64,000 nt of DNA from Chaetoderma sp. LZ-2023a (lineage: Eukaryota; Mollusca; Caudofoveata; Chaetodermatida; Chaetodermatidae), in NCBI GenBank assembly GCA_034401795.1, contig CM067367.1, forward strand, positions 85,702,079-85,766,078. Reading direction: 5' to 3'. Below, piece after piece: positions 55,365-64,000 of the stretch. A program made the position numbers and the translations under genes. The first letter of the stretch is position 1, and each line of letters opens with the position of its first letter. The notes beneath the pieces were generated by a model. The model was not told the origin of the DNA, ran no database searches, and worked only from the letters and a program-made list of their open reading frames with translations.

Positions 55365-58300
55365 AGCCCATTTTTTTTTAGCTAACCGGGCCTTAAAGGC
55401 CAAGTGAGCTTATAAATGCCACATATGATGTCTGTCCATCAACTTTTGCTTTAATATGCTACTCCTCTTTGGCAGATTTCAACCAAATTTGGCTAGAAAA
55501 CTCTATCAGGGTAGGCTTCAGAACATGTACACTGTATATGCATACAGAATTTTGATTGCTCAATTTTTTTAGTGAAATTTACTGGAAAATGTCAAAACAC
55601 ATATCCTCCTTAACCACTTGATGGATTTCAACTAAACTTGGCTGAAAGGATCCTATGGTGCTAGGCTCCAGATCTTATATGTATGTTTAGAATTCCGATT
55701 GCTAAATTTTTTGGGTGAACATCTTAGACTTTATGAAAAGTTGACCACAAATTGTCAAAATGCATCTCCTCCTGAGCCGCTTGCTGGATTTGTACCAAAT
55801 CTGGCTAGGACACTATGGTGGTTTATTCCCGATGTTTGTGTATATCTTCTCCTTCAGCACTCTGTTTGACCTCTGGTGACCTTATGCAACTAATTTGTAT
55901 GCAAACGATATGCAATTTTAGAAGATACTGTAGGCAATATTTTGAGTGGTCGCTTGTCAGTCAGAGCTGAGTACTACGTGTACGAGTCTATCATGAAGTT
56001 TATGTCCATTTTTGATAGCCCTACCCCGTAATATGGTCTACTTCATTGTGGGTCTTACACATAATCTAACCTGTCAAAGACCATAGTTCAGTCCCAGTTT
56101 GTTGCATGTTAACATACATAATCTCTAAGTGGACATGGAAAGCTCTTATTAGAAATATAATTTCGTCAATTGGGGTGGAGGTGGGGGTGGGCAATTGTAT
56201 CCAGCTGGTCCCCTCCATCCCACTGACTATTTAGTGTAATCATACTGATGTCAAAAGATTAATTAGAGAAGAAACGCAGGTGTACATTTTGGAAATATTA
56301 TTGCTTTCTTGATCAGCCACAGCCTTTAGGAACATTTGTTTTCAAATTAAGTAAAAGATAATTGAAATTCAATATAAATTAATTAAAAGTAGGAATTTGA
56401 ATACAGATGTTTTAAATTAGATACATGTACATGTACCGGTAATCTTAAAACTAATCAGCAAGGATCTAAATAAATAAACTTTGTTAGCTCACCTGGCCTG
56501 AAAACCCATGTGAGCTTAAATGGCATGGCAACCATCTGTCCAGGGTTTCTCATAAGGGTTCTTTTGAGGGTATGGACCCCCAGAATATAACTGGGGACCA
56601 CGAAACGTTGCGGTAGTGTTTCCCATGTGACCCCTGGAAATATTGTATGATTGTTAAATGTTAATGAGTTTTATAGGTTTTTGCACAATTCACCTTTCCA
56701 GAGTACCCACCCATCATATGATGTCATAATGAACTGCTTGATGTGTACAATGACATCATAATGAATGACATCGATAAGTACGTCGCGAATGCATATTTGA
56801 AGACGGTCTATGCGTTGTTGTACAAATTGTTTGCTTTTACTATTAAATAAATATTCTGTTGAATATTTTGAAACTAATTTGACTGGGCGCTGTTGCTGCC
56901 ATAACCCAGTCAAATTAGTTACAAAATATTCAACAGCTTCCCTGTATAGTTTTCAGGAAATTGATGGCTACAATGTAGGGTATTCGGGGATCGATCAATC
57001 CCAACACGGCGAGGTGTGGGTGGAGCTTAGCTAGTGATGGGCGGGGCACAGCTAAAAATGGAAAGGTCCATTATACATGTATGCACAAAATCTAGCATGG
57101 GATCCCTGTAGTTCATAGCTGTGCACCTATATGTACATGTATGTTGCTCTAATTTTAGCATTGATGAGAAAAACTGCATGGGAATCCCAGATTTCAGTTT
57201 GGGGCACCCAGATTTCAGGTTGGAATTCCTAGATTTCTAGGTGTGGGGTCCCTGAGACATCCAAAATTTAGGTGCCATGAGAAACACTGCATCTGTCGCT
57301 TGTCCGTTAACTTCTGCTTAAAACGTTACTCCTTATTAACCGATTGGTGGACTTTGGCTGGAAGGAGTCTATGGGGTTAGGATTCAGAACTTGTCTGGAG
57401 ACTTTTTGATTGGTTAATTCTTTAGATGAAAATCTTAGACTTTATATTAAAAATTTACTGGAAATTGTCAAAACAGTTCTCCATAGCTGCTTGACAGATT
57501 TCAACAAAATGTGACTAGAATGACCCTATCATATGATAGGCTCCAGAACCGCTATTCACTGTTTTGCATGGTCAAGTTTTGGGATGAACATCATAGATTT
57601 TTCAATGGACATTTAATTCATCAAGGGCTTATTCGATGTCAATAAGACTTTGCAGATTTGTTCTACGCTGTCGTTGCATCCAGTCTCCATCATTTTTTAT
57701 GTGATTCTCAAATTTGTTCCATACTTTTCCATGGTTTGGGCTTATAATATTTGTGTGTGATATACAATGTATAGCTGGCTTAAGCCAAGAATTAGGAGAA
57801 TATTAAAGTTTTTCAGTTGATATTTAATCTATCAAGAACTTATAAATTGTGCATTTTCATTTTATACCATCAGTGCATTTAGTCTACATGACAATAAATA
57901 AGATTTTAAAACATTTTCAATTATTTTTACCAGGGTTGGACTTAGTTTATTTTTGTGTGATTTATATCCTGCTTTACCAGGAGAATGTTAAATTTTTCAA
58001 TTATAATCTTTTAGTTTATCTAGGGTTTATCGGATCTAAGCTTCATGAACATCTAATGCGGACAATAAAACTGCCAAATTGGTGTTGTGCATTGTGTTAT
58101 TACTATGTTCAGAAACTATGAAGTCAAAGTGGAGAATATATCGGTATATAATAATTTACAATTTTAGATGAAAACGTTCCACTTTCTTAAGGAAAATACC
58201 TTTATCCGTTAATTTCTGTTTGAATATCATGTTTCCATTTCAATTTACCAAGATTTTGCAGAAAAATACCATTTTCTATTGAGTTCCATTTCAAAATCCC

Positions 58301-58675
58301 TTTTCCATTTCAAATTACCAATTCCGTGTGTTTTCCGTTATTGTGAAATCAAAAGTAAAATGAATTTAAAGGTTTTTTTCATACTTTTAAATCGTTTTGA
58401 CTTCATTTATTTCTGTCTGATTTGTCTCCTTTTCAAGAATTCGAATAATGTTAGTTTTGAATAGATATTTGATTTGTCAGGGTGGGTATACTATTTTAAG
58501 AAATCCTGCCACACATATGATGTAATATGCAGAAAACCTAAAGGGCTCGGCATGCGGGATGCAGTCCATCTAGTTCAAAACTTATACATCATGTCTATTT
58601 AAATGCAAATGTTCCACATGCTAATGGTCCAGGTGACTGGCACAGGCCATTGGGCCACTTGTTACCTCATTTCTG
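55365..58675. repeat. Mosaic of CTCACCTGGCC-ended satellite-bearing elements
   Basis: A left terminus TAGCTAACCGGGCCTTAAAG at about 55371 and another GTTAGCTCACCTGGCC at about 56483 lead into units with TTTCAACCAAATTTGG.TAG. Right termini read ATGGTCCAGGTGACTGGCAC with ggccattgggcc..cttgtt near 58622-58670. The layout looks like nested copies of a two-ended element holding short tandem units. I recall similar ends from mollusc repeats. Internal boundaries are unclear. Confidence 0.5.
56856..56936. repeat. TTGAATATTTT hairpin, well preserved
   Basis: CTGTTGAATATTTTG at the left is the exact complement of the right end up to CAAAATATTCAACAG apart from one base. Inner arms AACTAATTTGACTGGG and CCCAGTCAAATTAGTT pair fully around gcgctgttgctgccata. 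Confidence 0.9.
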
Positions 58676-58683
58676 CCTGTATT

Positions 58684-59050
58684 AAGAACTATTCTTGAAC
58701 TGCACTCAATCACTGTTCTAGAATATTTGTTCTTAAATTATCCTAGAACATTCTCAAGAACTGTTCTTGAACTGTACTCAATCACTGTTATAGAACATTT
58801 GTTCATAAAGTATCCTAGAACATTTTCAAGGACTACATTATATTCGTGAATATGTCAGGAACTTTTGTTGTTCTTAGATGATTCTGGAAATGTTCTGGAA
58901 CCATTTAAGAACTCTTCAAGAACTTAAGCTAATAGGACATTTTTCGTAAACAGTTCTTGAAAATATCCTAGAACAACTTAAGAACAGTTCTAAAACTTTG
59001 ATGTTCTCAAAATGTTCCTAAGCTGTTTCTGGAACAACTGAAAATTTTGA
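58684..59050. repeat. AGAAC/GTTCT-dense tandem region
   Basis: A 72-bp direct repeat (58687 and 58759, AACT.TTCTTGAACTG.ACTCAATCACTGTT) leads into about 300 bases packed with GTTCTAGAAC, AAGAACTGTTCTTGA and related phrases on both strands. Confidence 0.7.
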
Positions 59051-59549
59051 CGGAACTTGATTGGCCTAATGTTTTGGTGGCCATCGTGGATGACCTCATT
59101 TTTGCGAAAACAACTTCTCCAGAGCCGCTGGACTGGTCTGGACAAAATTTGGGAGATATGATTCGGTACTAAAGTCCATTAGAGTTTGTTCCATGGAGAT
59201 ATGTCAAAACAACATGAATCAATCAAAATTTTGTTCTTTTGGTGGATATATGGTATTTTCTGCAAATTTCTGAGAAAATCATAAAAGACAACCACTCGGC
59301 TAATTATAGTCAAACTTGACTAAACCTTCTTCACAGAAATTTGATTGATAAATTTTTCCAGTGGTCATCTCGTTTTGTTTGGTTGTGCCAGTGGCCAATA
59401 ATTGCAGGTGAGCGATGACTCAGTCAAATTATTTTCTAAATAAACCCCAGCTCACCTGGATACACATCCCCTTCTTCTAACTTGGTTATTCAGTGAGGTG
59501 TACATGAATGAATTAAATGAACATTGTCAAGGCATCCATACAGAAAAAC

Positions 59550-59635
59550 TTGAATATTTCCAAGTCAATTTTACTGGAAGTCATTGCTGCCTACGGTACA
59601 ATGGCTTCAAGTAAAATTATTTTCAAAATATTCAA
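59550..59635. repeat. TTGAATATTT hairpin
   Basis: The left part TTGAATATTTCC..GTCAATTTTACTGGAAG pairs imperfectly with CTTCAAGTAAAATTATTTTC and ..AAAATATTCAA at the right. Confidence 0.75.
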
Positions 59636-59892
59636 TAAAATAAGTTTTATCTCATAAAGAATATACTTTGTCCAGAACTTATGGGTGAAAGGGTTAAGAT
59701 ACATGTACCACCTGCCTTTAGAGAATATTTTCTTCATTTGCTAAATCCAATTAAGCAATGTATTTGAAACTTTATTAAGAAACCAGCTGCCGTAAGAGAC
59801 TACCATCTGATTCTCCCTTTGGGTGGTGTCTCAATACAAGTTTGACTGTATGTCATCGATTTCTATTGTTAGCACTGATGTCATCTATTTTA

Positions 59893-61350
59893 TTGTCTCG
59901 CCTGCGAAGCAGGATCGAGACATACATGTAGGTGTCACTTTTACGGCGGCGGCGGCGTAAACTTTTAAGTTAAGTTTATATCTCAGCAATGCCTGAGCCA
60001 ATTGGAACCAAACTTGGGTGCATGGTAATATACATCAAAAGGAAGCAGCCCGCTGATAAAAAAGCCATGAGGTCAAGGTTACAGGGGTCAAAGGTTACAG
60101 TATAATCTTTGTTAACATTTTACGTTAAGTTTTTGCGTTAAACAAAAGTTATTACCTTATATCTCAGCAATGCCTGATCCAATTGAAACCAAACTTGGCT
60201 ACATGGTGATATACATCAAAAGGAAGCAGCATGCTGATGCAGACATCATGCGGTCAAGGTTATGGGGGGTCAAAGGTCACTGTATAATCTTTGTTAATAT
60301 TTTACGTTGTTTTTGCATTAAACAAAAGTTTTTGGCTTATATCTCAGCAATGCCTGATCCAATTGGAACCAAACTTGGGTAAATGGTGATATACATTGAA
60401 TGGAAGTAGCCCATCAACAAAGCAGTCATGACATCAAGGTTATGGGGTCAAGGGTCACAGTATAATCTTTGTTAATATTTTAAGTTAAGTTTTTGCGTTA
60501 AACAAAAGTTATTGTCGTATATCTCAGCAATGCCTGATCCAATTGGAACCAAACTTGGATACATGGCGATATACATCGAGAGGAAGCAGCACGCTGATGC
60601 AGGCATCATGCATTCACGGTTATGGGGTCAAAATTCACAGTATAATCTTTGTTAATATTTTACGTTAGTTTTTTGCATTTAGCAACTTTTCAGCTTACAT
60701 GTATATTTCGTGATTGGTTAAGCCTATTGCAACTAAACTTGGATACCTGGTTACCTATAATGATAGGAAGCGGCATGATGATGTTGGGGTCACACGGTCA
60801 AGGTCACTGTGACCTTGATATAGAACTCTGTTATTTCAACATTAAGTTTTTGCGTTTAGCAAAACTTCTCAATTTATATTTCAGGATTGATTAAGCCTAT
60901 TGCAACTAAACTTGGATACATGGTTACCTATAATGATAGGAAGCAGCTTGATGATGTTATAGTCACAAGGTCAAAGGTCAATGTCACTGTGACCTTGATA
61001 CAGAACTTATTTCAACATTAGGATTTTGCGTTTAGCAAAACTAATCATCTTATATTTCGGGATTGGTTGAGCCTATTGCAACTGAATTTGGATACATGGT
61101 TACCTATCATGTTATGAAGCACCAGGATGTTGGGGTACACAAGGTAAAGGTCACTGACTTTGATACAGAACTGCTTTTTCAACATTAGGTTTTTGCATTT
61201 AGCTTATATTTCAGGATTGGTTAAGCCTATTGCAACTAAACTTGGATACCTGGTTACCTATAATCTTAGGAAGCGGCATGATAACATTGAGGGCTGAAGG
61301 TCAAAGGTCAAGGTAGCCGTGACAAACAGGAGACAGGCGAGACATTTAAT
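59893..61350. repeat. 180-bp satellite with AGGTCA half-sites, short inverted ends
   Basis: Units begin ATCTCAGCAATGCCTGA at 59980, 60161, 60341 and 60521, then in diverged form (attggttaagcctattgcaac) near 60712, 60885, 61058 and 61214. Each carries CAAGGTTA/CAAGGTCA and GGTCAAAGGTCA-type half-sites. The array is bounded by TGTCTCGCCTG at the left (59900) and its complement CAGGCGAGACA at the right (61333), so array and ends may form one element. Confidence 0.8.
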
Positions 61351-61550
61351 TCTGCAGAATTCTTTTTTTCACTTAAATGTTGTTCAAAATCACTATTGTA
61401 AAGAGCAGTGAGATTTTTGTCAATATTTCGAAAATTAAACCGTTTGACTGAAAGTCATTGGAAGTAGCACTGATTGATGTAAAACTCAATAAAGATTAAT
61501 TGAAATGCCAATGTTCTAGGTGAGTGATACAGGCCCAATGAGCCTCTTGT

Positions 61551-62776
61551 TTGGGATTCTATTGTTCTCTCAGTCACCCCAAGTCAAGTATAAAAACATT
61601 CCCGTAGTGCTAGTCATTGTACTGTAGGCCTCTGAGGTGAACAGATCTACCTGTATAGCGTGCTGTAAGCGTATAGTAGTTTTATTCTAAATCTGTATTT
61701 CCTATTGTAAACGTGAAATATGTCAAGACAGATATTTTTTATGGCAATTTGACTGACAATTGTGGCTGCCCATAGCGGCAACAATTTTCCTTCAAATTAT
61801 TTGCAAAATAATCACCAGAATGCAAGTTCTACTATCTAATGATATGAAAATGATTTGACTGAAAATCATTGCTGCATCAACTTCCAACCAGATTGTTTTC
61901 AAAATAATCGGTAGGACTGTCAATGTAATAATACATTCTGATGATATTTTGTATTTCGAACAATTCGATTAACAGTCGTTTCTGACTTAATCAGCAACAA
62001 CTTTTCAAATTATTCCCAGAATAATCATTGCCAGGTTTTCAATGTGGTTAGCTAACATATGTACGTACAATTCGGTAGACCTGTGTCATAAACGTTGTCA
62101 AGATCAGACATCAATTACATGTATGTTCAAAACTGCTGTCAGTAGGTAAGCATATCACTGCATGACAGCTCATGCAGGCGCTTTGGTAACCTACTCATTT
62201 ATGCAAATATATTTTAAGGCGGATCTTTCTTACATTTATGACACATGCTTATCTAATGGTACAAACATGTATTAGCTAATGATATTGGCCGCTCGGCACT
62301 AATTATTTTGAGAAGAATTGGGAACATTGTTGCTGCTTTAATCAGCAACAACTGTCAATCTAATTGATAGAAATATCTTCAGAATGTGTTACTACGTACC
62401 AGTACATGAAAATTCTGTTGATTATTTTGAAAACAATTTTGTTGAAAGTTGTTGCAGGAACGATTTTCAGTCACATCATATTAAAAGCGTCAGCTAGTAT
62501 TTTCTACTGATTATTTCACAAATAATTTGAAGGAAAGTTGTTGCTTCTATCGCCAGCAACAATTATCAGTCAACTTGTTATAAAAATCTCTAGGCTAGCA
62601 CGTTTCACATCTACCATAGAAAATGCACAATTAGAATCGAACTACTATGCGCTTACAACACGCTATACAGGTGGATCAGCTCACCTCGGAGACCAACAGT
62701 ACAATGACTAGCATTAGCAATATGCGAATGGCTTTATACCGAGCATTGGGCAGAAGTGCGAACATTAGAATCCCAA
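61551..62776. mobile_element. Giant palindrome made of smaller palindromes
   Basis: The two halves (61551 to about 62110; about 62225 to 62776) are complementary over about 550 bp each. The outer ends are TTGGGATTCT and its complement. Further landmarks are GTGCTAGTCATTGTACTG, then CTGTATAGCGTG.TGTAAGCG. Each arm holds three 70-90-bp hairpins (left about 61740-61815, 61850-61912, 61940-62030; right about 62305-62385, 62415-62490, 62505-62590) built on GATTATTTT.AAA..AATTTGACTGAAAGTTGTTGCTG. The unpaired centre is about 110 bp. No ORF is present. Confidence 0.85.
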
Positions 62777-63078
62777 ATAATGGCGCCTGCAAATATCAAA
62801 GTAAATTGGCGGCTCAGTAGAAGGTGCTCATCACTAAATTCTTCTAAATATTTTTAAATCTTAATGCCTCAGGATAACTTTAAGAGCATTGCAAAAGCCA
62901 TTTTTGCACAGCTTGAGTGCTATATGGTTAAAGGCCACACAGCTGGTCTAATAAGCTATGCTACAGTAGGGCCTATAAATAAGTTTCCAAAACTAAAACT
63001 CAACCATGCTAGTTACATGTAGTAGAATTTTGGACACGACGTAAGAAATAGTTTGTTGCATGTACCGTATTAAACATG

Positions 63079-63129
63079 ATTGGATTGGAAGAGATTGCTG
63101 CCTTAGGCAACAATGTTTCAGTCCAATTA
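63079..63129. repeat. Short GTTGCTGCC-type hairpin
   Basis: ATTGGATTGGAAGAGATTGCTGCC pairs imperfectly with GGCAACAATGTTTCAGTCCAATTAT. A diverged member of the hairpin family, with TTGGACTG in place of TTTGACTG. Confidence 0.6.
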
Positions 63130-63199
63130 TTAGGGCCCCCGCACCTGGAAGCACTACAGTAATCACCATGTCTATCCATCCACAATATCTCATAAACAG

Positions 63200-63720
63200 C
63201 ATATCATACAGAACCGATTCAGATATTTGAATGAAACTTGGTTAGGCTTTTTAATGTAAAAACATGATTTTTTCAATTTTCTCGTAGACACCATATCATA
63301 CAGAACCGATTCAGATATTTGAATGAAACTTGGTTAGGCTTTTTAATGCAAAAACATGATTTTTTCAATTTTCTCATAGACACCATATCATACAGAATCG
63401 CTTAATATAATTTAATGAAACTTAGTACATGCCTCAGTTATGATACGCAGATTAGGATTTGAAGGATTCACATTTATACATGTACAGGTCCAATATTTTG
63501 TGTGAAAATGGGCTTTTTAATGCAAAAACTCACAATTTTTGTCAATGTTCTTGTAAACGGCATATCATACGGAATCGCTTAAAATTATTTAATGAAACTT
63601 TGCAGGTGGATTCTTTATAATGTGTAAGCGTTCCTTTTGAAGGATTCACCTTCATAGGTCCAAAACCTTGGGTGAAAATTGACTTTTTCGTGTAAAAACT
63701 TACAATTTTGGTCAATTTCC
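63200..63720. repeat. Tandem CATATCATACAG units
   Basis: CATATCATACAGAA.CG recurs at 63200, 63292 and 63384 (92-bp spacing) and again, as CATATCATACGG, at 63561 (177 bp). Each unit goes on to ATGAAACTT..., AAAAAC and TTTTTTCAATTTTC. The first two units are nearly identical. Confidence 0.85.
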
Positions 63721-64000
63721 TCTTTTTAATAATTTAAATTTTTTTGTTTTTTATTTTTTAGTTTTAATAATGTTATTAGGCTTTGGAAAAAATTGCTACC
63801 TACCACATAGAGAAAGGTATTTTCAGTGATTGGAGGGCCCTCTGAGTCAAACAATGTTTTCTAGTATTCAAAATATTCAACAGTATGCTTTATAGGAAAC
63901 AAGTTATTTCTAAGCTGTACTCTATTCAGACTCTGATGACAGTGTCATGATTAACAGGTTTCACTATGCTGGATTTACAGCTATTTCAGTAAATGTGTTC

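Noticed and set aside
59893..63720. CRISPR array
   Set aside because: Repeats are long, diverged and without unique spacers, and the genome is eukaryotic.

Overview
The window is eukaryotic, intergenic or heterochromatic DNA made almost entirely of mobile elements and repeats. I find no convincing single-copy host gene, rRNA gene or CRISPR array. The mix of elements points to a marine invertebrate, most likely a lophotrochozoan such as a mollusc: Ty3/gypsy polyproteins, CR1/L2-like LINEs, hAT-like elements with 8-bp target duplications, a repetitive PIN/FEN-CXC gene, satellite units rich in AGGTCA half-sites, and segments ending in an 'aggtgagNgatacaggccc..gggcc..cttgt' motif that I recall from mollusc repeats. 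This assignment is inference.

Layout. 1-1.1 kb: the 3' end of a plus-strand gypsy-like element. 1.9-3.5 kb: copy A of an unclassified repeat family, called X here, with a CCAAT/CRE/TATA promoter-like block and a short ORF beginning around TNSxDETV. 3.56-9.87 kb: gypsy element 1 on the minus strand (gag remnant, protease, RT, RNase H, integrase, 3' ORF), degenerate. 12.3-14.4 kb: a tandem array of about 320-bp units holding a small MITE. 15.8-18.6 kb: a decayed LINE (minus) split by a SINE with a 13-bp target duplication. 19.5-22.7 kb: further X-family pieces in opposite orientations. 22.9-26.7 kb: a gene encoding a PIN/FEN-like nuclease with a C-terminal CXC domain, bounded by inverted repeats of about 150 bp. 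28.4-33.1 kb: two more X copies in opposite orientation. 33.3-37.6 kb: gypsy element 2 (minus), related to element 1. 37.77-38.16 kb: a MULE-like MITE with a 9-bp target duplication.

39.3-48.6 kb is a nest. One 5'-truncated LINE (minus) is cut in two by a 7.25-kb hAT-like insertion whose ends each carry four copies of TTTCGGCAGCC in inverted orientation. Inside that lie another LINE (39.9-42.7 kb), an array of hairpins (43.3-44.3 kb) and a second hAT-like element (45.27-46.85 kb). Distal to the nest are a near-perfect 85-bp hairpin, a foldback MITE, a third hAT-like element (51.38-52.82 kb) and a LINE 3' end (53.4-54.3 kb). From 55.4 to 63.7 kb the sequence is mostly satellite-like arrays and hairpins. 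It includes a nuclear-receptor half-site satellite with short inverted ends (59.9-61.3 kb) and a 1.23-kb palindrome whose two arms each contain three smaller palindromes (61.55-62.78 kb).

The most interesting items are the palindrome of palindromes, the inverted-repeat-bounded PIN/FEN-CXC gene, the nested LINE/hAT structure with iterated ends, and the X family, whose short ORF differs between copies mainly at synonymous sites.
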